Shown one piece after another: positions 28,481 to 36,788 of a stretch of 64,000 nucleotides of DNA; positions within the stretch are counted from its first letter, which is position 1; the number at the start of each line of letters is the position of its first letter. This stretch comes from Agrobacterium vitis. Its GTDB lineage: Bacteria; Pseudomonadota; Alphaproteobacteria; Rhizobiales; Rhizobiaceae. The position numbers were made by a program, and so were the translations under genes. The stretch lies in assembly GCF_014926405.1 (NCBI RefSeq), contig NZ_JACXXJ020000003.1, forward strand, positions 479,001 through 543,000, read 5' to 3'. The notes below the pieces were generated by a model that was not told where the DNA came from, did not search any database, and worked only from the letters and a program-made list of their open reading frames with translations.

Positions 28481-29731
28481 ATGCGCTATTCGGCTTTGTC
28501 GATTTTTCTGAACGGTCTTCGCGGCAATAAAAACTGGGCTGCCCATTGGCGGCAGCCGGAGCCTAAACAACATTATGATGTGGTCATTGTTGGCGGCGGC
28601 GGTCATGGTCTGGCCACGGCCTATTACCTATCCAAGGTCTTCGGCATCAAAAATATCGCCGTGGTGGAAAAGGGCTATATTGGCTCTGGCAATGTCGGGC
28701 GCAACACCACCATTATCCGCTCCAATTATCTGCTGCCGGGCAACAATCCCTTCTACGAGTTTTCCATGAAACTGTGGGAAGGGCTGGAGCAGGATTTCAA
28801 TTTCAACGCCATGGTGTCGCAGCGCGGCGTGGTCAATCTCTATCATTCCGATGCCCAGCGCGATGCCTATACCCGGCGCGGCAATGCCATGCGCCTGCAC
28901 GGTGTGGATGCCGAATTGCTGGACCGCGACGCGATCAAAGCCATGCTGCCGTTTCTGGATTACGACAACGCTCGCTTCCCCATTCAGGGCGGCTTGATGC
29001 AGCGCCGCGGCGGCACGGTGCGCCATGATGCTGTGGCTTGGGGCTATGCGCGGGGGGCGGATACCCATGGCGTGGACATTCTTCAAAACTGCGAAGTCAC
29101 TGGTATTCGCCGTGAAAATGGCAGGGCGGTGGGGGTGGAAACCACCCGTGGTTTCATCGGCTGCGGCAAACTGGCGCTGGCCGCTGCTGGTAATTCATCC
29201 CGTGTGGCCGAGATGGTCGGGCTGAAACTGCCGATGGAAAGTCATGTGCTGCAAGCCTTTGTCTCGGAGGGGCTAAAACCCTTTATCGATTGCGTGGTCA
29301 CCTTTGGCGCGGGCCATTTTTACGTCTCGCAATCGGATAAGGGCGGGCTGGTGTTTGGCGGCGATATTGATGGTTATAATTCCTACGCCCAGCGCGGCAA
29401 TCTCGCCACCGTTGAGCATGTGGCGGAAGCGGGTAAGGCGATGATTCCGTCTTTGTCACGCATCCGCGTACTGCGCAGCTGGGGCGGCGTGATGGATATG
29501 AGCATGGATGGCTCGCCAATCATCGACAAGGTGCATCTGGACAATCTCTATCTCAATTCCGGCTGGTGCTATGGCGGTTTCAAGGCCACGCCTGCCTCGG
29601 GCTATTGCTTCGCCCATCTGATCGCCAAGGGCGAGAGCCACGAAACGGCGCGTGCCTTCCGGCTGGATCGGTTTGAACGCGGCTATATTCTCGATGAAAA
29701 GGGCCAGGGTGCCCAGCCGAACCTTCACTAG
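28481..29731 (+). CDS. mgdA: N-methylglutamate dehydrogenase subunit A (sarcosine oxidase beta-like)
   Basis: 416-residue FAD-dependent amine oxidoreductase homologous to SoxB. The dinucleotide motif is DVVIVGGGGHGLATAYYLSK (about residues 35-55), followed by GSGNVGRNTTIIRSNYL, where the flavin is held. The C-terminal SWGGVMDMSMDGSPIID and GWCYGGFKATPASG are typical of SoxB. In this context the heterotetramer oxidises N-methylglutamate to glutamate and formaldehyde (as methylene-tetrahydrofolate). The stop codon TAG forms the first bases of a 103-bp repeat, which separates it from mgdB. Confidence 0.9.
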   Translation: MRYSALSIFLNGLRGNKNWAAHWRQPEPKQHYDVVIVGGGGHGLATAYYLSKVFGIKNIAVVEKGYIGSGNVGRNTTIIRSNYLLPGNNPFYEFSMKLWEGLEQDFNFNAMVSQRGVVNLYHSDAQRDAYTRRGNAMRLHGVDAELLDRDAIKAMLPFLDYDNARFPIQGGLMQRRGGTVRHDAVAWGYARGADTHGVDILQNCEVTGIRRENGRAVGVETTRGFIGCGKLALAAAGNSSRVAEMVGLKLPMESHVLQAFVSEGLKPFIDCVVTFGAGHFYVSQSDKGGLVFGGDIDGYNSYAQRGNLATVEHVAEAGKAMIPSLSRIRVLRSWGGVMDMSMDGSPIIDKVHLDNLYLNSGWCYGGFKATPASGYCFAHLIAKGESHETARAFRLDRFERGYILDEKGQGAQPNLH

Positions 29732-29831
29732 AATCTGCCAGGTTCAGATTGAACCTGACAGATTCTAGATTCTTTTGTTGTCGTTTGTCTTTTCGGGAAA
29801 ACCGGTGACCACTTTTCCCTGACAAACTCTA
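29729..29831 (+). repeat. 103-bp dispersed palindromic repeat, copy A
   Basis: Begins with TAGAATCTG, whose TAG is the mgdA stop codon, and ends with GACAAACTCTA. It has two hairpins. The first is a nearly perfect dyad (AGAATCTGCCAGGTTCA / TGAACCTGACAGATTCT). The second pairs GTTTGTC-TTTTCGGGAAAA with TTTTCCC-TGACAAAC. The same 103-bp unit occurs inverted at 61978-62080. It is inserted inside the mgd operon. Confidence 0.85.
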
Positions 29832-29843
29832 AGGATTCTGATT

Positions 29844-30116
29844 ATGGCGAGCCTCATTCCCTGCCCCCATTGCGGGCCAAGACCCAAAGAAGAATACACC
29901 ATCAAGGGTGCAGCCCTTGCACGTCCAGCGTCCGATGCTGGCTCAGACGTATGGCACGATTACGTCTATCTGCGTGACAATCCACGCGGAGCCTATGAGG
30001 AATACTGGCACCACACATCCGGTTGCCGCCGCTGGATTGTTGTGTGCCGAGACACGGCCACCCACGAAATTTCCGCAAGCTTCGATGCATCAACACGCAA
30101 AGGGGTGAGCGCATGA
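29844..30116 (+). CDS. mgdB: N-methylglutamate dehydrogenase subunit B (sarcosine oxidase delta-like)
   Basis: 90-residue SoxD-type small subunit with the zinc-binding CPHCG motif near the N-terminus and the conserved DVWHDYVYLRDNPRGAYEEY and GCRRWIVVCRDTATHEI segments. Structural subunit of the heterotetrameric dehydrogenase. Its stop overlaps the start of the alpha-like subunit gene by four bases. Confidence 0.93.
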   Translation: MASLIPCPHCGPRPKEEYTIKGAALARPASDAGSDVWHDYVYLRDNPRGAYEEYWHHTSGCRRWIVVCRDTATHEISASFDASTRKGVSA

Positions 30117-33076
30117 CATCCTATCGTCTGAAAAGCGGCGGTCTGGTGGATCGCAAAACCGCGCTTCCCTTCACCTTTGACGGCAAAGCCATGAGCGGCT
30201 TTGCGGGCGATACGCTGGCGTCTGCGCTGTTGGCCAATGGCCAGCAATTGGTGGGCCGCAGCTTCAAATATCACCGTCCGCGTGGCATTCTCACGGCCGG
30301 TGCAGCCGAGCCTAACGCCTTGATGACGATTGGTCGCGGCGGACGCACAGAACCCAACACCCGTGCCACCATGCAGGAGCTTTATGCCAGGCTGGAAGCC
30401 AACAGCCAAAACCGCTGGCCGAGCCTTGAGCACGATATTGGTGCGGTCAACAGCCTGCTGTCGCCGTTTCTAAGTGCGGGCTTCTACTATAAAACCTTCA
30501 TGTGGCCCGCAAAGTTCTGGGAAAAGCTCTATGAGCCGATAATCCGCAAGGCCGCCGGACTCGGCAAGGCAAGCTATGAAGCCGATCCCGATGCCTATGA
30601 AAAATGCTGGGCGCATTGCGACCTGCTGGTGATTGGTGCAGGTGCCGCCGGTTTGATGGCGGCTCTGGCTGCTGGCCGTGCGGGTGCGCGGATTATTCTG
30701 CTGGATGAGCAGGCGCAAATCGGCGGCGGGCTGCTGGCTGAAACGGCATTGGTCAATGGTGTTGCCGCCTCTGATTTTGTCGCCGCCACAAGGGTAGAGC
30801 TGGAAGCCCTGCCCAATGTGCAAATCCTCGCCCGTACCACAGCGTTTGGCTGGTACGATGGCAATGTCTTCGGTGCCGTTGAGCGGGTGCAAAAACACCT
30901 CGCTCTCCCCGCCGCCAACCGCCCGGTGGAGCGCCTATGGCGCATTGCCGCGAAGAAAGCCATTTTGGCCACGGGTGCCGAAGAACGCCCACTGGTGTTC
31001 GGCGGCAATGATATTCCGGGTGTGATGATGGCCGGAGCCATGCGCCGTTATCTCAACCACTATGGCGTCGCGCCGGGCAAGAAAACGGCCATCTTCACCA
31101 CCAATGACAGCGGCTATGCACTGGCGGCGGACCTTGAAGCCGCAGGGGTTAGAGTCACAGCCCTGATTGATAGTCGCCGCGATGCCACGACTGCTTATCA
31201 GGGCAAGGCGCGATTGGTGCGCGGTGGTTTGGTCAGCAATGTTTACGGCGGGAAATCCGTTGAGGGGCTTGATCTGTGGCGCGAAGGGCAGTTGGAACGG
31301 CTTGAGGTGGATAGTCTTGCCATGTCGGGCGGCTTCTCGCCGATCATACACCTTGCATGTCACAGGGGTGGTAAGCCGCGTTGGTCAGATGAGCATTCGG
31401 CCTTTTTGGCTCCGGAGAGCTTGAACAATCTGGTTTTGGCTGGTTCCGCGTCTGGTGTCTTTGGGCTTGTGGCCTCAATGGCGTCTGGTTTTGAGCAGGC
31501 AAAACAAGCATTGACGGCTCTGGGTTTCACGATTCAAACGCTGGATATGCCGAGTGTTGAGGGTGACATTATCCCCACACCAGCCAAGCCAGTTTGGTCC
31601 ATTCCCTGCATCAAGGCCAAGGCTTTCGTGGATTTCCAGAACGACGTGCATACCAAGGATTTAGGCCTTGCCGTGCAGGAAGGCTATGGCCATGTAGAGC
31701 TTGCCAAGCGCTACACCACCAATGGCATGGCAACCGATCAGGGCAAGCTCTCCAATGTCAATGCCATCGGGTTGTTGGCCGAGGCGCGGCGTATATCTCC
31801 CGCCGAGGTTGGCACCACGACGTTTCGGCCCTTCTACACCCCGGTGTCCTTTGGCGCGCTTGCGGGCACATCGCATGGCAAACATTTTCAGCCAGTGCGC
31901 AAATCACCCTTGCATGATTGGGCGGCCAAGAATGGTGCGACCTTTGTGGAAACCGGCCTGTGGTATCGCTCGGCATGGTTTCCACAATCCGGGGAAAACG
32001 GCTGGCGCGAAAGCGTGGACCGAGAGGTCAAAAACGTCCGAACCAATGCCGGGATTTGCGATGTCTCCATGCTCGGCAAAATCGAGATTTGCGGGCCAGA
32101 TGCGGCGGAGTTCTTGAACCGCGTCTATTGCAACGCCTTCTTGAAACTGCCCGTGGGCAAGGCCCGCTATGGGCTGATGCTGCGCGAAGATGGCTTTATC
32201 TATGACGACGGTACCACCAGCCGCATGGAAGACAATCGTTACTTCATGACCACCACCACGGCCTATGCGGCGGGCGTGATGAACCATCTGGAATTCTGCG
32301 CCCAAGTGCATTGGCCGGAACTGGATGTGCGGCTGGCTTCTGTGACCGATCAATGGGCGCAAATGGCAGTGGCTGGGCCAAAATCCCGCGCCATTTTGCA
32401 AAAGCTGGTTGATGAAGACATTTCCAACGAGGCTTTCCCCTATCTCGCGGCCAAGGATGTGTCCCTCTTGGGTGGTCGGTTGAAGGGGCGGCTGTTCCGA
32501 ATCTCCTTCTCAGGCGAGTTGGCCTTTGAATTGGCCGTGCCTGCCGATTTTGGCGAAAGCATTGCCGACGCCGTGATGTTGGCGGGCAAGGAAGATGGCA
32601 TTCAGCCCTATGGCATTGAAGCCTTGTCAGTGCTGCGCATCGAAAAGGGCCATGTGACCCACAATGAAATCAATGGCACGGTGATGCCTGCCGATCTCGG
32701 CTTTGGCAAAATGGTCAGCGCCACCAAACCTGATTTTATCGGCAAACATATGCTGAACCGAGAAGGCTTGACGGCCTCGGATCGCCCACAACTGGTCGGC
32801 GTTGTGCCTTTGGATGCCAAGACAAGCTTCAAAACCGGCGCACATATCTTGAACAAGGATGCTGACCCAACACTGGAAAATGACCAAGGCTACGTCACAT
32901 CATCCTGCTTCTCACCGCATATCGGCTCCACCATCGGCCTTGCGCTGGTGAAGAGTGGTGCTTCTCGCCATGGCGAGGAGGTGTTGGTGTGGAATGGGCT
33001 GCGCAACGAGTTTACACCCGCCCAGTTGGTGAACCCGGTTTTTGTTGATCCAAACAATGAGAAACTCCATGCCTGA
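30113..33076 (+). CDS. mgdC: N-methylglutamate dehydrogenase subunit C (sarcosine oxidase alpha-like)
   Basis: 987 residues, the usual SoxA length. An N-terminal 2Fe-2S-like fold domain is followed by an NAD-binding Rossmann motif (VIGAGAAGLMAALAAGRAGA, about residues 175-195) and a second nucleotide site (AGVRVTALIDSR). The C-terminal 400 residues are an aminomethyltransferase (GcvT-like) domain that hands the one-carbon unit to tetrahydrofolate (VGKARYGLMLREDGFIYDDG, RISFSGELAFELAVP, RIEKGHVTHNEINGT). The start at 30113 (MTSYRLKSGG) overlaps mgdB by four bases. Assignment to N-methylglutamate rather than sarcosine rests on the adjacent mgsABC-glnT genes. Confidence 0.9.
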   Translation: MTSYRLKSGGLVDRKTALPFTFDGKAMSGFAGDTLASALLANGQQLVGRSFKYHRPRGILTAGAAEPNALMTIGRGGRTEPNTRATMQELYARLEANSQNRWPSLEHDIGAVNSLLSPFLSAGFYYKTFMWPAKFWEKLYEPIIRKAAGLGKASYEADPDAYEKCWAHCDLLVIGAGAAGLMAALAAGRAGARIILLDEQAQIGGGLLAETALVNGVAASDFVAATRVELEALPNVQILARTTAFGWYDGNVFGAVERVQKHLALPAANRPVERLWRIAAKKAILATGAEERPLVFGGNDIPGVMMAGAMRRYLNHYGVAPGKKTAIFTTNDSGYALAADLEAAGVRVTALIDSRRDATTAYQGKARLVRGGLVSNVYGGKSVEGLDLWREGQLERLEVDSLAMSGGFSPIIHLACHRGGKPRWSDEHSAFLAPESLNNLVLAGSASGVFGLVASMASGFEQAKQALTALGFTIQTLDMPSVEGDIIPTPAKPVWSIPCIKAKAFVDFQNDVHTKDLGLAVQEGYGHVELAKRYTTNGMATDQGKLSNVNAIGLLAEARRISPAEVGTTTFRPFYTPVSFGALAGTSHGKHFQPVRKSPLHDWAAKNGATFVETGLWYRSAWFPQSGENGWRESVDREVKNVRTNAGICDVSMLGKIEICGPDAAEFLNRVYCNAFLKLPVGKARYGLMLREDGFIYDDGTTSRMEDNRYFMTTTTAYAAGVMNHLEFCAQVHWPELDVRLASVTDQWAQMAVAGPKSRAILQKLVDEDISNEAFPYLAAKDVSLLGGRLKGRLFRISFSGELAFELAVPADFGESIADAVMLAGKEDGIQPYGIEALSVLRIEKGHVTHNEINGTVMPADLGFGKMVSATKPDFIGKHMLNREGLTASDRPQLVGVVPLDAKTSFKTGAHILNKDADPTLENDQGYVTSSCFSPHIGSTIGLALVKSGASRHGEEVLVWNGLRNEFTPAQLVNPVFVDPNNEKLHA

Positions 33077-33596
33077 GAACGCCCTGCCTGACTCTGTCCT
33101 GGCCGATTTCCACCTTGTTCGCCGTCCAGCACTCGCCACCAAGGCGGTGGAGCGGTTTGGTGTGCTAACGCTGGAAACCGTGTTCGACGCAACCATTCTG
33201 CATGTGCTGGGCAAGCCCGGTGATGTCGCGCCAATGCCACCGCAAGGCTTTGATCTGCGCAATGCCGGACCCGGCCAATGGTTTGCCGTAGGACCGGCCA
33301 GCGCCGATCAAGCGGTAGCGGCTTTTGGCCAAGCCGCCTTTCTTGTCGATCAAAGTCATGGCCGCACGCTGATCCGCATCAGTGGCGCTCCGGTTCGCAA
33401 CGTTCTGGCAAAAGGCACGGCGCTTGATTTGCACCCCGATCAATTCGCAATCGGTAGTGCTACGACGACGTTGATCGGCCACATCTCCGTCAATCTCTGC
33501 CGTACGGGTGAGGACCAGTTCGAGCTTCTGGTGTTGCGCGGCTTTGCCGAAAGTCTCTGGGACGAGCTTGCGGGGATGGCGAAAGAGTTTCAATAA
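33069..33596 (+). CDS. mgdD: N-methylglutamate dehydrogenase subunit D (sarcosine oxidase gamma-like)
   Basis: 175-residue SoxG-type subunit, starting at 33069 and overlapping the mgdC stop by 8 bases. Conserved segments are GPGQWFAVGP, VDQSHGRTLIRISG and GTALDLHPDQF followed by HISVNLCRTGEDQFELLVLR. Completes the four-subunit dehydrogenase. A terminator hairpin follows at 33697-33735. Confidence 0.9.
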   Translation: MPENALPDSVLADFHLVRRPALATKAVERFGVLTLETVFDATILHVLGKPGDVAPMPPQGFDLRNAGPGQWFAVGPASADQAVAAFGQAAFLVDQSHGRTLIRISGAPVRNVLAKGTALDLHPDQFAIGSATTTLIGHISVNLCRTGEDQFELLVLRGFAESLWDELAGMAKEFQ

Positions 33597-33696
33597 TAGG
33601 GACTTAATTTATCGAAACCGATACCGCTGTCTGCTCCGTTCTGCTCAAACTTCTTCCGAGGAGTAAACGTGCCAGAAAAATCTAAGAGCGACGCAT

Positions 33697-33735
33697 CGAG
33701 AATGCGCCTCCTTGCAAAGGAGACGCATTTTCTCG
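33697..33735. terminator. bidirectional terminator between mgd and lac operons
   Basis: CGAG-AATGCG-c-CTCCTT, a GCA loop, AAGGAG-a-CGCATT-t-TCTCG: a 16-bp stem with two single mismatches, between the converging mgdD and lacZ ends. Confidence 0.75.
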
Positions 33736-33762
33736 ACAATATCAGCAATCAAGCTCTGACAA

Positions 33763-35691
33763 TCAGGCCCATACCGCCAATTGCTGCGGCTTGAGCACTG
33801 GTCCGCCCAAGACAAACTCGCCCGATACCGGAATGGTCCAGTCCTCGGCCCCATAGTTGAACGCGAAGGTGAGGCTGCCACGGCGGCGGATGCGGATATG
33901 CTCCGGTAAAACAAGGGTTTCGAGACCAGCCTTTTCCGCCAGCACCGCCAGCGTTGAAAACAGCAATGCCTCGTCGGGCCAGCAGGCCAGATAATGGTGG
34001 CCGTTCTGGCTCGTCAGGGCCGGATCGCCGTTTTCGAATGTGGCGATGACGGTTGCCGTGGTTTCCAGATATTCCCGCCAGCGGATGGCCCGGCCCAAAA
34101 CCGTGCCTGAAACGCTATCGCCAAGACCGGGCCGCAGTGAGGCGACTTGCGTTTGGCGCGTGCCGGTCAAGGGAGCCAGCGGACCGGGCGGCAGGTTTTC
34201 CGGAATACGGAATTTCTCGTCGCGTGAACCGGTGCGCGGGCCGTACAGCACGACGGCGTCAGTGCCTTTAAACGCCGCGATCGCCGCCTCGTTAACCTGC
34301 ATCAGGCAGGGAACGAGCACCAGTTTATAACCGGACAGATCACCGCCGGGGCGCACAAAATCCACGTCCAGCCCCAGTCGGCGGGCTGCCTCGTACCAGC
34401 GGAACGCCAATTCCTCATAGCGGAAATCCCGGCCCTGCGGCTGGATCGTCGTCGCCCAATAGCTGGCATAGTCATAGACCAGGGCCACGGGTGCCTGAAC
34501 GCTCTCTGGCAGATCGCCAAGCGCTGCCAGTTCGCCAGCAACGGCATGCGCTTCCAACCCGCCCACCGACCATTCATCAAGCCCCGGCAGATTGAGGCCT
34601 GCATGCATCTGCTCCTGCGCAAACGGTGCCTGGCGCCAGCGGAAATAGCTGACCACCTCTGCCCCATGCGCCAGCGCTTCCCAGGTCCACAGCCGGACCA
34701 TGCCGGGCTTGGGAACCGGGTTCCATGGCGCCCAATTGACCGGACCAGGCTGCTGTTCCATTACCCAGAACCGGCCACGGCCAACACCGCGATAGAGATC
34801 ATGGTGGAAGGGCGCGATGTCGGGATGGGAAGTCTCGGCCCAACGATTGCGCTCGTCTTCGGTAAACGGAAATTTCTCCACGAAACCAATCGGATAACTG
34901 TCCCAGCTTGCGAGATCGAGATTGTCGCCCACCTGGAAATGATCGAAATCATTGATGAAACCCATGAAGTTATGGGTAATCCAGCGGCCCGGTGAATGCT
35001 TGCGGATAATATCCACCTGCATTTTATCATAGGCAGCCACCTGATCGGAGGAGAAGCGCCAGAAATCCAACCGCTGCGCCGGGTTCGGCTCGGTCACGGT
35101 GCGGGTGGGCAGTTCGACTTCATCGAAACTGTTGAACTCCATCGACCAGAACACCGATCCCCAGGCTTCATTGAGTTGGTCAGTGGTCTGATACCGCATC
35201 CGCAGCCAGCGGCGGAAGGCCTTCAGGTCTTCAGGACCCCAGGACACCGTGGTGTCGTGGCAACCATATTCGTTATCGGTCTGCCAGCCAGCAATGCCCG
35301 GATGGGTGCCGTAGCGCTTGGCGATGACTTCAACGATTCGAGCGCTCTCGGCCCACCAGATTTCGCTGGAAAAACTGTAATGGCGGCGCGAGCCGAAGCC
35401 GCGCACAGTCCCGTCGGCATCATAGGGCGCAATGTCGGGATGCTCGTCCATCAACCATTTCGGCGGGGTGGCGGTCGGCGTGCCAAGCACCACCTTCAGG
35501 CCCGCCGCATGGAGAATATCGATGGCCCGGTCCAGCCATTCGAAGGTGAATTGACCCCGCCTCGCCTCCAGCCGCGACCAGGCGAATTCACCGATGCGCA
35601 CATAGGAAATGCCAAGCTTGCGCATGTTCTGCGCGTCGATATGCCATTGGCTCTCCGGCCAGTGTTCGGGATAATAGCAAACGCCCAGCAT
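33763..35691 (-). CDS. lacZ: GH42 beta-galactosidase
   Basis: 642 residues of glycoside hydrolase family 42, hydrolysing lactose and other beta-galactosides in the cytoplasm. The TIM barrel begins at once (MLGVCYYPEHWPESQW). The acid/base glutamate is in GWQTDNEYGCH (about residue 145) and the nucleophile glutamate in WVMEQQPGPVNWAPWN (about 312). A trimerisation domain and a small beta domain complete the chain. Last gene of the operon; its ATG overlaps the lacK stop (TAATG). The gene order resembles the lactose operon of Agrobacterium radiobacter (lacEFGZK) with the last two genes swapped and an alpha-galactosidase added. Confidence 0.93.
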   Translation of the reverse strand: MLGVCYYPEHWPESQWHIDAQNMRKLGISYVRIGEFAWSRLEARRGQFTFEWLDRAIDILHAAGLKVVLGTPTATPPKWLMDEHPDIAPYDADGTVRGFGSRRHYSFSSEIWWAESARIVEVIAKRYGTHPGIAGWQTDNEYGCHDTTVSWGPEDLKAFRRWLRMRYQTTDQLNEAWGSVFWSMEFNSFDEVELPTRTVTEPNPAQRLDFWRFSSDQVAAYDKMQVDIIRKHSPGRWITHNFMGFINDFDHFQVGDNLDLASWDSYPIGFVEKFPFTEDERNRWAETSHPDIAPFHHDLYRGVGRGRFWVMEQQPGPVNWAPWNPVPKPGMVRLWTWEALAHGAEVVSYFRWRQAPFAQEQMHAGLNLPGLDEWSVGGLEAHAVAGELAALGDLPESVQAPVALVYDYASYWATTIQPQGRDFRYEELAFRWYEAARRLGLDVDFVRPGGDLSGYKLVLVPCLMQVNEAAIAAFKGTDAVVLYGPRTGSRDEKFRIPENLPPGPLAPLTGTRQTQVASLRPGLGDSVSGTVLGRAIRWREYLETTATVIATFENGDPALTSQNGHHYLACWPDEALLFSTLAVLAEKAGLETLVLPEHIRIRRRGSLTFAFNYGAEDWTIPVSGEFVLGGPVLKPQQLAVWA

Positions 35692-36788
35692 TATCGTGTC
35701 AGGTCCCCGTTGATCACCGCCTTGCCTGCCTCGTCAAACAAATGACAAGCGGCAGCGGGAATTCCGATCGACAAGGTTTCACCCGGCTTGGCCGTCGCCA
35801 GCCCGTCCGCCTTGACGGATAACTCGGTGCCATCGGCCAGAGTGACGAAAAACAGCGTTTCGGACCCGAGATATTCAGCCAACCGCACTGGCCGCGACAG
35901 AACGAGGTCCCCCTTGCCCGTCGCATCGATATGTTCTGGGCGAATGCCGAGCGTCATCTTGCCCGGGCTGATTGCCTTGCCCTGCGCATCAAGCGTGATT
36001 GCCGCGCCATCGGCCAGCGTCACCACCACTTTGCCGCCGTCGGCGGCCGCGACGGTCACGGGCAAGACGTTCATTTTCGGCGAGCCGATAAAGCCTGCGA
36101 CAAACAGGTTATTGGGGCGATGATAAAGCTCCAGCGGCGTGCCGACCTGTTCGATCAGGCCCGCCGATAGCACGACGATCTTGTCGGCCATGGTCATGGC
36201 TTCCACCTGGTCATGGGTGACGTAGATCATCGTCGCCTTCAAATCCTGATGCAGCTTGGACAGCTCCGTGCGCATCTGCACCCGAAGGGCGGCATCCAGA
36301 TTGGACAGCGGCTCATCAAACAGGAAGACTTCCGGTTCCCGCACGATAGCGCGGCCAATGGCGACACGCTGGCGCTGGCCACCGGATAATTGGCCTGGCT
36401 TGCGCTCCATCAGCGCATCAAGTTGCAGCAATTCGGCTGCTTTTTTGGTCCGCGCCTCAATCATCGGCTTGGGATGGCCAGTCATTTTCAGGCCAAAGCC
36501 GATATTGTCGCGCACCGTCATATGCGGGTAAAGCGCATAGGATTGGAAAACCATGGCAACACCGCGCTCAGACGGGCCGATCCGGGTCATGTCCTTGCCG
36601 CCAATCGTCAGCCCACCGGAGGTGATCTCCTCCAGCCCGGCAATCATCCGTAGCAGGGTGGACTTGCCGCAACCGGACGGGCCGACGAACACGCAGAACT
36701 CGCCGTCCTTGACGTCGAGATCGACGCCCTTGATGACGCTCAGCGCGCCGAATTGTTTCTTGACGCCCCGCAGGCTTACATCAGCCAT
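35691..36788 (-). CDS. lacK: galactoside ABC transporter ATPase
   Basis: 365-residue CUT1 ATPase. Walker A GPSGCGKST, Q-loop MVFQSYALYPH, signature LSGGQRQRVAIGRA, Walker B FLFDEPLSNLDA and THDQVEAMT are all intact, with a C-terminal OB-fold regulatory region. The start at 36788 (MADVSL) follows GAGGAGACC and overlaps the alpha-galactosidase stop by 8 bases; the frame stays open upstream to 36971 but without support. Powers the LacF/LacG permease pair. Confidence 0.93.
   Translation of the reverse strand: MADVSLRGVKKQFGALSVIKGVDLDVKDGEFCVFVGPSGCGKSTLLRMIAGLEEITSGGLTIGGKDMTRIGPSERGVAMVFQSYALYPHMTVRDNIGFGLKMTGHPKPMIEARTKKAAELLQLDALMERKPGQLSGGQRQRVAIGRAIVREPEVFLFDEPLSNLDAALRVQMRTELSKLHQDLKATMIYVTHDQVEAMTMADKIVVLSAGLIEQVGTPLELYHRPNNLFVAGFIGSPKMNVLPVTVAAADGGKVVVTLADGAAITLDAQGKAISPGKMTLGIRPEHIDATGKGDLVLSRPVRLAEYLGSETLFFVTLADGTELSVKADGLATAKPGETLSIGIPAAACHLFDEAGKAVINGDLTR

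Noticed and set aside
29844..33596. Annotation as sarcosine oxidase soxBDAG
   Set aside because: The subunits are homologous, but the adjacent mgsABC-glnT genes and lack of glyA, purU or betaine-demethylase genes favour N-methylglutamate dehydrogenase. Sarcosine activity is not excluded.
33669..33794. GTG-started 41-codon frame behind GAGGAG, downstream of mgdD
   Set aside because: It contains the terminator stem at 33697-33735 and runs into the 3' end of lacZ on the opposite strand. The ribosome-like site is probably chance.
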